This document shows, in pieces, positions 29,331 through 36,505 of a stretch of 36,868 bases of DNA. A program made the translations under genes and the position numbers. The notes under the pieces are model-generated. The model ran no database searches. It worked only from the letters and a program-made list of their open reading frames with translations, and was not told the DNA's origin. Each line of letters starts with the position of its first letter. Position 1 is the first letter of the stretch. The DNA comes from Acidimicrobiaceae bacterium (GTDB taxonomy: Bacteria; Actinomycetota; Acidimicrobiia; Acidimicrobiales; Bog-793): positions 1-36,868 of the forward strand of contig PLPK01000044.1 in NCBI GenBank assembly GCA_003159795.1. The letters are read 5' to 3'.

Positions 29331-29359
29331 AGTCTAGGCGACCACGACCTTGCCCGGAA
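29331..29359 (-). promoter_or_regulatory. Possible rplY promoter next to the insertion point
   Basis: On the minus strand TAGACT (29331-29336) is a fair -10. The hexamer TTCCGG (29354-29359), 17 bp upstream, is a poor -35 that overlaps the 7-bp repeat flanking the inserted element. If real, rplY-pth-mfd has a promoter of its own and the insertion lies at its -35 edge. Low confidence. Confidence 0.3.
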
Positions 29360-29363
29360 CTGG
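29357..29363 (+). repeat. Left 7-bp flanking direct repeat (target-site duplication)
   Basis: GAACTGG here is repeated at 31582-31588 in the same orientation, just outside the opposite terminal inverted repeat. This is the expected footprint of transposition. One base separates it from the 34-bp inverted repeat. Confidence 0.65.
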
Positions 29364-29364
29364 G

Positions 29365-29398
29365 GTAGTGGGTCAGCCGCTCCTTCATCACATCAGTT
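29365..29398 (+). repeat. Left terminal inverted repeat, 34 bp
   Basis: The sequence starts GTAGTGGGTCAGCCGCTCC and ends CATCACATCAGTT. Its reverse complement is found without mismatch at 31547-31580. After one mismatch the match continues for GA on the inner side. Confidence 0.9.
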
Positions 29399-29403
29399 CG
29401 AGC

Positions 29404-29441
29404 TTGGCTCGATGAGCGATTGGCATACGCTGGGGGTATGC
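29404..29441 (+). promoter_or_regulatory. Possible promoter and operator of the small basic-protein gene
   Basis: TTGGCT (29404-29409) and TACGCT (29426-29431) are spaced by 16 bp, and the ATG at 29438 falls at the expected transcription start, so the mRNA may be leaderless. GCATAC (29423-29428) and GTATGC (29436-29441) form a perfect 6-bp inverted repeat over the -10 box and start codon, a suitable site for autorepression. Confidence 0.4.
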
Positions 29442-29695
29442 TAAAGCGGTCAAGCAAGCCCCGTGACCTGAATGCCCTGGCCGCGGCCCTCGTGGCTCAG
29501 TCGACGAGCGACGAGCCGGAGCCCGATCTCTACGGAGGGAAGAACCCCGCGGCTGTCGAGTTGGGACGACTCGGGGGGAAGAAGGGCGGCAAGGCGAGAG
29601 CCGCGAAACTCACTCCCGAACAGAGGTCACAAGCAGCTCGGCATGCTGCTCGGGCGCGGTGGAACCACTCAAGCGGCGTCGGCGAAGGGATCTGA
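29438..29695 (+). CDS. Small basic protein with GGKKGGKAR motif, unknown function
   Basis: An 85-residue protein. The N-terminal third is a helical segment with many alanines and an acidic stretch (DEPEPD, 25-30). The rest is GRLGGKKGGKARAAKL (43-58) followed by TPEQRSQAARHAARARW, a pattern I know from many small bacterial proteins of unknown function that end in AxxARW. The Lys/Arg-rich region could bind nucleic acid. It is the first gene inside the left terminal repeat and converges on fic, overlapping the end of fic by 27 bp. A role as an antitoxin or regulator for Fic is possible from position only. The ATG at 29438 follows GGGGG closely and may be leaderless. Confidence 0.7.
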   Translation: MLKRSSKPRDLNALAAALVAQSTSDEPEPDLYGGKNPAAVELGRLGGKKGGKARAAKLTPEQRSQAARHAARARWNHSSGVGEGI

Positions 29696-30817
29696 ATTGT
29701 CTCGCGGATCGCGGCCTTCAACAATCGCTCGTCTTATTTCGGCTAATTGAGGTGCGGCAGTGTAAAAGCGACCGCGAGCGGTCCCGTGCGGAAGTAGTAG
29801 ACCGAGTTCTGTCAAATGTTTTAGATCGCGGCTCGCTACCTGATCTGTGATCTCTTCCTCGGTATCCGCCAGAATGGCGCGGTAGGTTCCGTTGCGTACT
29901 CGAAAGGCCATTGCGGCGTCGTACAGCGCATTCAATGTTCGTTCGGGCAATCTGTTGTGAACAACGACTTCTTCTAAATCGTCCCAGAGGCGCTCGCTTT
30001 CCTTGATGCGCCTCTGAAGAGTGCGCGCTTGCCGCAAATGGGCCGCCAGGATGAAGCGCACCCAGGGCATCGCGTCGCCCGTGGGGTCCCAGGAGCCACG
30101 CCCCACCTTCGCGAGAACGTCGTAGTACGCCTGGGTGTTGCGCCCCAGGTACTCCTCGATACTGCAGAACACTGGCGAAAGGACACCATTACGTGCCATC
30201 ACCAGCGTCTGAAGGCATCGAGCCATACGGCCATTGCCGTCTCGGAACGGATGCACCATGACCAAATTCAGGTGTGCCATCCCGGCAAGCACGATCTGCG
30301 GTCCCGGATTCTCGTGATTCAATTGCAACACGAACTCGTGAATGAGCGCGGGAACGTCGTCTATATCGGCACCCTCGTAGACAACCCCACCGGTCGCTTC
30401 GTCGCGCACATAGATCGCTCCCGCGCGCCAGAGTCCCGGACGATTCTTTAGATCGTAAGAGGTCATTATGAAGTGCAAACTCTTGATCAATTGCTCGCCA
30501 TAATGAAAGTTGGGTTCTGACGACAACTGGAGTACGTAGGTCATGGCATCGCAGTAACCCTTAACTGCCAGACGAGTCTCCTCGTCCACGTCGAGAGGCG
30601 CCTCTCCTAATTCAATGGCGGCTGCATCGTCAATTGCGGCTTCGTATCCCTCGATGCTGTTTGATCCCTGCACGGCGCGGGCGAACTGCGCCCGGCGCAG
30701 AGAGCCGTACCAACGTTGCGGGTCGTGGAGGCGAATCCGAAGTTTCTCGGATAGCTCCCCGATATGGCCGAGAACCTCCAGCTCTCGATCTCCCAGGTCC
30801 GGCGTCGCGAACAACAT
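29669..30817 (-). CDS. fic: Fic-domain AMP transferase with N-terminal inhibitory helix
   Basis: A 382-residue Fic/DOC protein. The active site HPFRDGNGRMAR (189-200) matches HxFx(D/E)GNGRxxR completely; His189 is the catalytic base. Near the N-terminus SNSIEG (52-57) matches the inhibitory (S/T)xxxE(G/N) motif whose Glu, here Glu56, blocks ATP in class II Fic proteins. The C-terminal 120 residues resemble a winged-helix region (LPERTLNALYDAAMAFRV..., ITDQVASRDLKHLTELGLL). Such proteins AMPylate target proteins; the target is not evident. I chose the ATG at 30817 because a promoter TTGAAT-16-TACAAT lies over the ATG at 30862. The gene is less GC-rich than the neighbours and lies within the inserted element. 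Confidence 0.9.
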   Translation of the reverse strand: MLFATPDLGDRELEVLGHIGELSEKLRIRLHDPQRWYGSLRRAQFARAVQGSNSIEGYEAAIDDAAAIELGEAPLDVDEETRLAVKGYCDAMTYVLQLSSEPNFHYGEQLIKSLHFIMTSYDLKNRPGLWRAGAIYVRDEATGGVVYEGADIDDVPALIHEFVLQLNHENPGPQIVLAGMAHLNLVMVHPFRDGNGRMARCLQTLVMARNGVLSPVFCSIEEYLGRNTQAYYDVLAKVGRGSWDPTGDAMPWVRFILAAHLRQARTLQRRIKESERLWDDLEEVVVHNRLPERTLNALYDAAMAFRVRNGTYRAILADTEEEITDQVASRDLKHLTELGLLLPHGTARGRFYTAAPQLAEIRRAIVEGRDPRDNSDPFADAA

Positions 30818-30852
30818 GATTGAAAGTACCCTTTCTCCTATCCCTGGCGGAT

Positions 30853-30880
30853 ATTGTATCATCCTTGGCTACAGATTCAA
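30853..30880 (-). promoter_or_regulatory. Promoter of fic
   Basis: On the minus strand TTGAAT (30875-30880) and TACAAT (30853-30858) are separated by 16 bp, a good sigma-70-type match. Transcription would begin near 30846, upstream of the ATG at 30817. This rules out the in-frame ATG at 30862, which lies upstream of the -10 box. Confidence 0.6.
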
Positions 30881-30932
30881 CCTGTTACTGAGGCAGTGAA
30901 CAACTGCTTACTCCTCACGCATAGTGGTCACT

Positions 30933-31370
30933 ATGAACAGGTTGAGCACCGAACGCAGAGGCCAGGTCGTCAGCCTGCTCTGCGAAGGCATGTGCATCCG
31001 CTCCATCATGCGGGTGACCGGCGTGGCCAAGAACACCGTCACGAAGGTCCTGGTCGACCTCGGCGCAGCTTGTGCCGAATACCAAGACGCCGTGCTCACC
31101 AACCTGCGCCCGAGCCGGATGGAGTGCGACGAGGTTTGGTCGCTTTGCTATGCGAAGCAGAAGAACGTTCCAGACGAGTTCCAAGACACCCTCGGCCACG
31201 GGGATGTGTGGACGTGGGTCGCGGTGGACGCCGACACGAAACTTGTCCCGAGTTGGCTGGTGGGTGAGCGCACGATGGCCGACGCCTACACCTTCATCGC
31301 TGACATGCGTTCCCGCATTGACCCGAGCCATCGCATCCAGCTCACGACCGACGGACTGCGCCTCCAGTAG
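30933..31370 (+). pseudogene. IS1-family transposase, 3'-truncated
   Basis: The 145-residue frame starts MNRLSTERRGQVVSLLCEGM and contains a helix-turn-helix-like N-terminus (SIMRVTGVAKNTVTKVLVDLG). It then has MECDEVWSLCYAKQKNVP with the first catalytic Asp and VWTWVAVDADTKLVPSWLVG. It breaks off just after QLTTDG, the second catalytic Asp, with a premature LRLQ-stop. Actinobacterial IS1-family transposases of this type run to about 300 residues, so the third catalytic residue and the C-terminal half are missing. The protein should be inactive. A near-palindrome ATAGTG-GT-CACTAT overlaps the start. It lies inside the 34-bp inverted repeats together with fic. Confidence 0.8.
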
Positions 31371-31546
31371 ACGACTTGTCGGAACGGACGCCCTCCAGGA
31401 GATTTGTTGTGTTCCACGAGTCTTAGTGTTAACAGAACAACTTCTCAAGTTGTCGTGTACTAATTAATTCACCTTAAGCGCAACACTCTTCTACAGCCCC
31501 GGAGGAGTCAGGAATAGGTCCCGATTCCTAACTTTCGGTGGATTCA
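31371..31546. other. AT-rich remnant with hairpins, no gene
   Basis: This stretch between the broken transposase and the right terminal repeat has no open frame of note. It contains ACAACTT-CTC-AAGTTGT (31437-31453), a 7-bp hairpin without a T-tract, and AGGAAT/ATTCCT arms near 31510-31528. It is probably the eroded 3' part of the insertion sequence. Confidence 0.5.
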
Positions 31547-31580
31547 AACTGATGTGATGAAGGAGCGGCTGACCCACTAC
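31547..31580 (-). repeat. Right terminal inverted repeat, 34 bp
   Basis: Starts AACTGATGTGATG and ends GCTGACCCACTAC on the plus strand. It is the exact reverse complement of 29365-29398. Confidence 0.9.
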
Positions 31581-31581
31581 A

Positions 31582-31588
31582 GAACTGG
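31582..31588 (+). repeat. Right 7-bp flanking direct repeat (target-site duplication)
   Basis: GAACTGG, same orientation as the copy at 29357-29363. Joining the two flanks at one copy restores a continuous prs-rplY spacer. Confidence 0.65.
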
Positions 31589-31604
31589 CGACCGCGGGGG
31601 CGAC

Positions 31605-31662
31605 GTGCCGGGTCTGCGGCAAGCCGGCACTGGCGTCTCCGGGTGAACCCGGCCCGCGGGCC
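31605..31662. other. Hairpin cluster downstream of prs
   Basis: Three inverted repeats follow one another. They are GTGCCGG/CCGGCAC (31605-31611 and 31624-31630, 12-nt loop), CCGGGT-GA-ACCCGG (31639-31652) and the palindrome GGCCCGCGGGCC (31651-31662). There is no T-tract. They could slow or end transcription leaving prs on the minus strand, or be part of the original prs-rplY spacer. Confidence 0.4.
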
Positions 31663-31675
31663 CTGGGCGGCCGGC

Positions 31676-32647
31676 TCAGGACAGGTTGTTTCCCCCGAAG
31701 ATGCCGGAGACGGACGTGTCCTCGAAGACCGCGTCGATCGCGGCCGCGATCAACGGCGCCACGGAGAGCACCTGGATCTTGTCGATCAGACGCTCCTTAG
31801 GTAGAGGAAGCGTGTTCGTCACGATGACCCGGCTGATCGTGTCGCCGCTCAGTCGCTCGAGGGCCGGATCGGAGAGCACGGCGTGGGTCGCCATCGCCCA
31901 GACGTCGGTCGCGCCCGCATCCCTCAGACGCTCGGCGGCACCGAGGATGGTCCCGCCGGTGTCGATGAGGTCGTCGATGATCACGCAGACACGGCCCTTC
32001 ACGATGCCGATCACCTCACGGGCCTCGACGCTGTTCGCCTTGCTCGCCAGATGCCGCTTGTGCACGAAGGCGAGGTCGGCGCCGAGCTGCTGGCTGAACC
32101 GCTCGGCGACCTTCACTCGGCCGGCGTCAGGCGACACGATGGAGAGCCTGCGCGGGTCCTGCTCGGCGAGGTAGCTGCACAGCACCGGCAGCGCGGTGAG
32201 GTGGTCGACGGGGAAGTTGAAGAAGCCCTGGATCTGGCCCGAGTGCAGGTCGACGCTGACGACGCGGTCCGCCCCGGCGGCGGTCAGCAAGTCGGCGATG
32301 AGCTTGGCGGTGATCGGCTCGCGACCCGTCGACTTGCGGTCCTGCCGGGAGTAGCCGTAGTAGGGGCAGACCGCGGTGATCCGGTGCGCCGAGGCCCGCT
32401 TGGCGGCGTCGATCATGATCAGCTGCTCCATGATCGAGTCGTTCACCGGGTGGCTGTGGGGCTGGATGATGAACACGTCTGAGCCGCGGATCGAGGCGTC
32501 GTAGCGGCAGTGGATCTGACCGTCGGCGAAGTCGTGCAGGTTCGCCTCGCCGAGCGCGACGCCGAGGTTGTCGGCTATCTCCCGCGCGAGGCTGGGGTGC
32601 GATCTCCCGCTGAACAACTCGAGGCGCCGCCGCGGTACGAGCTCCAT
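31676..32647 (-). CDS. prs: Ribose-phosphate pyrophosphokinase (PRPP synthetase)
   Basis: A 323-residue PRPP synthetase of usual length; it makes phosphoribosyl pyrophosphate from ribose 5-phosphate and ATP for nucleotide, His and Trp synthesis. Visible are the N-terminal ELFSGRSHPSLAREIA, FADGQIHCRY (40-49), the ATP-site CPYYGYSRQDRK (94-105), SVDLHSGQIQGFF and the PRPP loop DDLIDTGGT (225-233). The ATG is preceded by GGAGAGGGG. It lies 24 bp after glmU on the same strand, as usual in actinobacteria. The next gene expected, rplY, is displaced by the inserted element. Confidence 0.97.
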   Translation of the reverse strand: MELVPRRRLELFSGRSHPSLAREIADNLGVALGEANLHDFADGQIHCRYDASIRGSDVFIIQPHSHPVNDSIMEQLIMIDAAKRASAHRITAVCPYYGYSRQDRKSTGREPITAKLIADLLTAAGADRVVSVDLHSGQIQGFFNFPVDHLTALPVLCSYLAEQDPRRLSIVSPDAGRVKVAERFSQQLGADLAFVHKRHLASKANSVEAREVIGIVKGRVCVIIDDLIDTGGTILGAAERLRDAGATDVWAMATHAVLSDPALERLSGDTISRVIVTNTLPLPKERLIDKIQVLSVAPLIAAAIDAVFEDTSVSGIFGGNNLS

Positions 32648-32671
32648 CTTGGTCCCCTCTCCGATCCGACC

Positions 32672-33781
32672 CTACTGACGATCTTCGTCGAACTCGATCC
32701 GCGCGAACGGCCCGGTCGCCGAACGGGGCTCGACGCGACTCCCCTTGGCGAGGAAGGCAAACGGCCCCACCACGGCCCCCTCGCCGATCGTCGCATTGTG
32801 CGCGACGGTCTGGGTGACCCTCGCCCCGGGCCCGACGGTGCAGTCGACGAGGTGGCAGTCCGGCCCGACCACGGCGCCCGGGCCCACCGACGTCGCGCCC
32901 TCCAGGATGACGCCTGGCTGCAGCACGACGTCCTCGGCGAGTTCGACGGCAGCGTCCAGGTAGGTGCGGCCGGGGTCGGCCATCGTCACGCCCAGCCGCA
33001 TCCATCTGTCGTTCAACCGCCCACGCAGCACCTTCTCCGCCGCGGCGAGCTGGGCGCGGTCGTTCACCCCCGCCGTCTCGGCGGGATCGGGTGCCACGAA
33101 CGTCGCAACCCGGTAGCCCGCGGCGTCGAGCACGGCGATCGTGTCGGTGAGGTAGTACTCACCCTGCGCGTTGGCGGGCGACAGACGGCGAAGCGTGGGC
33201 GCGAGAACACCGTGGCGAAAGCAGTAGATCGACGTTGCGACCTCGTCGATCTCGAGCTCGCCCTCGTTCGCGTCGGTGTGCTCGACGACGCGGGCGACGT
33301 TCCCGCTCTTGGAGCGGACGACACGCCCGTATCCGGTCGGGTCGCTGATCCGCGCGGTGAGCAGGGTCGCCGCGGCGTCGCTCTCCCGATGCGTCCGCAC
33401 GAGCTCGGCGAGCGTCGACGGACGCAGCAGCGGCGTGTCGCCCGGCAGGATCATGAGGTCCCCGTCGGCCAGGTCGGCGCCCTCGTCGAATGCGGTGAGC
33501 GCGACCGCGGCGGCATCGCCCGTCCCGAGCGGCCGCGACTGCTCGACGAACTCAATCTGTAGTTCTGGGGGTGCCTCGGCCTGCACGGCCTTCACCACGT
33601 CGACGGAGCGGAATCCAACGACGACGACGACCTTGCCGATCGGCAGCTCGGCCAGGGCGTCGAGCACGTGGAGCACCATCGGCCGCCCGCACAGGCGGTG
33701 AAGGGGTTTCGGCGTCGCCGATCGCATCCGCGTCCCCTCGCCAGCGGCAAGGACCATCACGGAGAGCGGGCGGGAGGCCAC
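32672..33781 (-). CDS. glmU: GlmU uridylyltransferase lacking most of the acetyltransferase domain
   Basis: A 369-residue protein. The N-terminal pyrophosphorylase domain is complete: LAAGEGTRMRS (11-21) with PKP, GTGDA (86-90), GDTPLL (114-119) and GVNDRAQL (238-245). It makes UDP-GlcNAc from GlcNAc-1-phosphate and UTP. The left-handed beta-helix begins normally (GVTMADPGRTYLD, VGPGAVVGPDC) but ends soon after VVGPFAFLAKGS with a short acidic tail. Bifunctional GlmU proteins are around 450-480 residues, so roughly the last 100, with the acetyl-CoA site and the catalytic His, are missing. No remnant is left in the 24-bp gap before prs. The start is GTG; an in-frame ATG eight codons further on would cut into the first strand. 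Confidence 0.88.
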   Translation of the reverse strand: MASRPLSVMVLAAGEGTRMRSATPKPLHRLCGRPMVLHVLDALAELPIGKVVVVVGFRSVDVVKAVQAEAPPELQIEFVEQSRPLGTGDAAAVALTAFDEGADLADGDLMILPGDTPLLRPSTLAELVRTHRESDAAATLLTARISDPTGYGRVVRSKSGNVARVVEHTDANEGELEIDEVATSIYCFRHGVLAPTLRRLSPANAQGEYYLTDTIAVLDAAGYRVATFVAPDPAETAGVNDRAQLAAAEKVLRGRLNDRWMRLGVTMADPGRTYLDAAVELAEDVVLQPGVILEGATSVGPGAVVGPDCHLVDCTVGPGARVTQTVAHNATIGEGAVVGPFAFLAKGSRVEPRSATGPFARIEFDEDRQ

Positions 33782-33984
33782 GAGCCCATTCTCGCCGAAG
33801 GACCGGGGCCGTGCTGCGCTACAACTGGCGACGTGGATTCGCCGGCTCCCGCGTCCGGATTCGGGCCGCGGAGCCGCGCGGCCCTGGCGCACGCAATCCG
33901 TCCCGCCCGGAACCGCCGGCATCGGGCCCGCGGCCGGCAAAGCGCGAGGATGATCGCGTTGCACACCTTGGAAGGTGGAATCCG

Positions 33985-35430
33985 TTGAACAAAGCCGATT
34001 TGTCGGGCGTCGCGCCGTTCGTCGAGAACCACTGGGAGGCCGACGCGCTCACGACGCTGTCCGAGTTCGTCGCGATCCCCTGCCTCTCGCCCGACTTCGA
34101 CCATGAATGGGTGTCGAACGGGCGGATCGACCAGGCCGCGGAGCTCCTTCGCTCCTGGGCGGCGCGCCGGCAGCTAGCCGGGTGCTCGGCCGAGGTCGTG
34201 CGGCTCCCGGGCCGCACGCCCTGCGTCCTCGTCGACGTCGCCGCGACGCCCGGGGAGCCCCCGGAAACGGCGCTCGTCTACGGCCACCTCGACAAGCAGC
34301 CCCCCCTCGGTGCATGGCGGGAGGGTTTCGAACCGTTCAGGGCCGTGCGGGTCGGCGACCTCCTCTACGGCCGGGGAACCAGCGACGACGGTTACGCCCT
34401 CTTCGCGGCGCTCGGTGCGCTCGAGGCCCTCGAGGCTGCGGGCGTGCCTCACGGACGCGTCCTCGTGCTCATCGAGGCGGCCGAGGAGAGCGGCAGCACC
34501 GACCTTGAGGCATATCTCGATGCCCTCGCCGGGCGCATCGGCCCGTTGGCGCTCGTCGTGAGCCTCGATTCGGGCTGCGCGACCTACGACCGGCTGTGGA
34601 TCACGACCTCGCTGCGCGGCACCGTCAACGCGATCCTGCAGGTCAGGGTGATGACCGAGGGCATCCACAGCGGAATGGCCGGGGGCGTCGTGCCCTCCTC
34701 GTTCCGCGTCATGCGCCAGCTGCTCGACCGCCTCGAGGACGCGACCAGCAGCCGCGTCCTCGTGCCGGGATGCGATGTCGAGATCCCGCCGCGACGGTTG
34801 CACGAGATCGAGGAGGTCGCCGCCGAGTTCGGGGACGGAGCGGTGGGGCAGTTCCCCCTCCTGCCCGGTGTCGAGCTCGAGGGCGACGATGCGCCCACCC
34901 GGCTCGGCCGGCTGACGTGGCGGGCGGCGCTCGAGGTCACCGGCGCGGCGGGCTTCCCCGCGATCGAGGCCGCCGGCAACGTGCTGCGCCCATCGAGCAC
35001 GCTCAAGCTCTCTCTGCGGACCCCGCCGACCGCCGATGCCCTCGCGGTGGCAGAGGCGCTCCGGGCCGCACTGACGAGCGATCCCCCGTCGGGTGCCGAC
35101 GTCTCCGTCCGCATCGAGCAGGCGTCGTCGGGCTGGGACGCACCCGAGCTCCCCGCCTGGCTCACGACGGCCATCGGTGACGCGTCGCGCGGCTGTTTCG
35201 GCAAGGCGCCGCGCTCGTTCGGCTTGGGCGGGTCGATCCCGTTCGTGACATCGCTCGCCCACCGCTACCCGGCGGCTCAGTTCGTCACGACCGGCGTGCT
35301 CGGCCCCGGGTCGAACGCGCACGTTCCCGACGAGTGCCTCCACATCCCGGCGGCCAAGGCGGTGACGTCGTGCACGGCCCACCTCCTCGCCGCCCTCGCG
35401 GCACATGGTCGCGGCGCGGCGCGGCCCTGA
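33985..35430 (+). CDS. M20-family metallopeptidase (dipeptidase-like)
   Basis: A 481-residue zinc peptidase of the M20/ArgE/DapE/CNDP group. Metal ligands and catalytic residues are visible as His101 and Asp103 in VYGHLDKQP, Asp134 in GRGTSDDG, Glu167-Glu168 in EAAEESGS, Asp195 in LDSG, and a C-terminal His in SNAHVPDE. A lid domain lies between about 205 and 370. The closest pattern is the carnosine-dipeptidase-like subgroup, but the substrate is not evident. The start is TTG at 33985, with AAGGTGG exactly 6 nt upstream. The much longer frame 5' of it runs antisense to glmU and is not used. It diverges from glmU. Confidence 0.87.
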   Translation: MNKADLSGVAPFVENHWEADALTTLSEFVAIPCLSPDFDHEWVSNGRIDQAAELLRSWAARRQLAGCSAEVVRLPGRTPCVLVDVAATPGEPPETALVYGHLDKQPPLGAWREGFEPFRAVRVGDLLYGRGTSDDGYALFAALGALEALEAAGVPHGRVLVLIEAAEESGSTDLEAYLDALAGRIGPLALVVSLDSGCATYDRLWITTSLRGTVNAILQVRVMTEGIHSGMAGGVVPSSFRVMRQLLDRLEDATSSRVLVPGCDVEIPPRRLHEIEEVAAEFGDGAVGQFPLLPGVELEGDDAPTRLGRLTWRAALEVTGAAGFPAIEAAGNVLRPSSTLKLSLRTPPTADALAVAEALRAALTSDPPSGADVSVRIEQASSGWDAPELPAWLTTAIGDASRGCFGKAPRSFGLGGSIPFVTSLAHRYPAAQFVTTGVLGPGSNAHVPDECLHIPAAKAVTSCTAHLLAALAAHGRGAARP

Positions 35431-35442
35431 GGGCCGCGCTCC

Positions 35443-36453
35443 CTACGGCCGGGTCGGGCCTTCTCCCGCGCCCGTCCGCTCGAGCGCCGAGATGATCTCG
35501 GCGAGGTCGCCCTCGTCAAGGATGAGGTTCGCGGCCGCGAACCAGCCGTCGACCTGGGAAGGGCTACGAGCCCCGACGATGGCACCGGAGACTCCCGGCG
35601 TCGCGAGCGTCCAGGCGACAGCGACCGCCCCGACGGAGGTGCGGTGGCGCGCGGCGATCGGCTGCAACGCCTCGGCGAGGGCGAGATTCCTTTCCAGCTC
35701 CGCGCCGGAGAAGTCCGGGCTGCTGCGACGCCAGTCATCGGGGGCGAGCGCCGCGGCGCGCGCCGCGCTGAACGCGCCGGAGAGCAGCCCCGACTGCATC
35801 GGGCTGTAGACGATGACACCGGTCCCGTGCGCGGCGCACCAGGGAATGACATCCGCCCCGGCCCGCCGCTTGATGAGCGAGTACGGCGGCTGGACCGAAT
35901 CGACGTGCCCCAGCACCTCGGCCTGCTCGAGGAGCGCGACCGGGTGGTTCGAAAGCCCTGCCGCGGCGATGAGGCCTCTGTCGCGCAGCTCAGAGAAGAC
36001 CTCCCAGTACTCCTCGAGCGGGGTTCCGTCCTCCGCCGGCCAGTGCATCTGGTAGAGGTCGATGCACTCGACCCGGAGACGGCGCAAGCTCGCCTCGACC
36101 TCCCGGCGCACGCTCGCCGGGTCGCCGATGTGGCGCGGCCGGGCCATCGGGTCGCGGGGATCCGACACCGTGCCGCACTTCGTGAAGACGAACGGCCGGT
36201 CGGCGGGCGCGAAGCCCCCAAGGGCCGCGGCGACGATCTCCTCGCTGTGGCCGAGGCCGTAGGCCGCGGCGGTGTCGATCCAGTTGACGCCGAGCTCGAC
36301 AGCGTGGCGGATCGCGGCGATCGACGCGGCGTCGTCCTGGGGACCCCAACCGAAGCTCCACCCTCCGCCGCCGGCGGCCCACGCGCCGAACCCGACCTGG
36401 GTGATCTCCATGCCCGTGCTGCCCAATGCTCGTGTCGGAAGCACCGCCGTCAC
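35443..36453 (-). CDS. Aldo/keto reductase
   Basis: A 336-residue NADPH-dependent reductase of the AKR superfamily with a TIM-barrel fold. The catalytic tetrad is visible: Asp in NWIDTAAAYG, Tyr in the same segment, Lys in FVFTKCG, and His in YQMHWP. GLSNHPV, VIVYSPMQSGLLSG and a C-terminal IVGARSPSQV are the usual family segments. The substrate is unknown; relatives reduce sugars and aldehydes. The start is uncertain: GTG 36453 lies only 2 nt after AAGGAGAG, while a second GTG at 36444 is about 11 nt away. It converges on the M20 peptidase gene with a 12-bp gap. Confidence 0.9.
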   Translation of the reverse strand: MTAVLPTRALGSTGMEITQVGFGAWAAGGGGWSFGWGPQDDAASIAAIRHAVELGVNWIDTAAAYGLGHSEEIVAAALGGFAPADRPFVFTKCGTVSDPRDPMARPRHIGDPASVRREVEASLRRLRVECIDLYQMHWPAEDGTPLEEYWEVFSELRDRGLIAAAGLSNHPVALLEQAEVLGHVDSVQPPYSLIKRRAGADVIPWCAAHGTGVIVYSPMQSGLLSGAFSAARAAALAPDDWRRSSPDFSGAELERNLALAEALQPIAARHRTSVGAVAVAWTLATPGVSGAIVGARSPSQVDGWFAAANLILDEGDLAEIISALERTGAGEGPTRP

Positions 36454-36505
36454 CTCTCCTTCTTTGGGTTTGTCGCGCCGACGCTACGACGTGCGCCGGC
36501 GGCCG

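Larger units (their letters stand above)
29364..31581. mobile_element. 2.2-kb transposon-like element carrying fic and a small basic protein
   Basis: The segment is bounded by 34-bp perfect inverted repeats (29365-29398 and 31547-31580) and flanked by the direct repeat GAACTGG. Inside are a small basic-protein gene, fic, and a truncated IS1-family transposase gene. Base composition is visibly less GC-rich than the neighbours, with several AT-rich stretches. It separates prs from rplY, which are normally adjacent. The 7-bp duplication is close to the 8-9 bp usual for IS1-family elements. The terminal repeats are longer than those of classical IS1, so the mobilising enzyme is uncertain. With only a broken transposase it is probably non-autonomous. 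Confidence 0.7.

Noticed and set aside
29669-30862. Longer form of Fic starting at the ATG at 30862
   Set aside because: A good promoter (TTGAAT, 16 bp, TACAAT) places transcription downstream of this ATG, so the ATG at 30817 is preferred.
31582-31644. Plus-strand CRVCGKPA zinc-knuckle-like peptide
   Set aside because: The frame has no start codon or ribosome binding site and lies in a GC-rich hairpin region; chance is the likelier explanation.
31639-31652. GTTCACC core downstream of prs as a second PHO box
   Set aside because: Only one unit is present, with no 11-bp repetition, and it is part of a hairpin.
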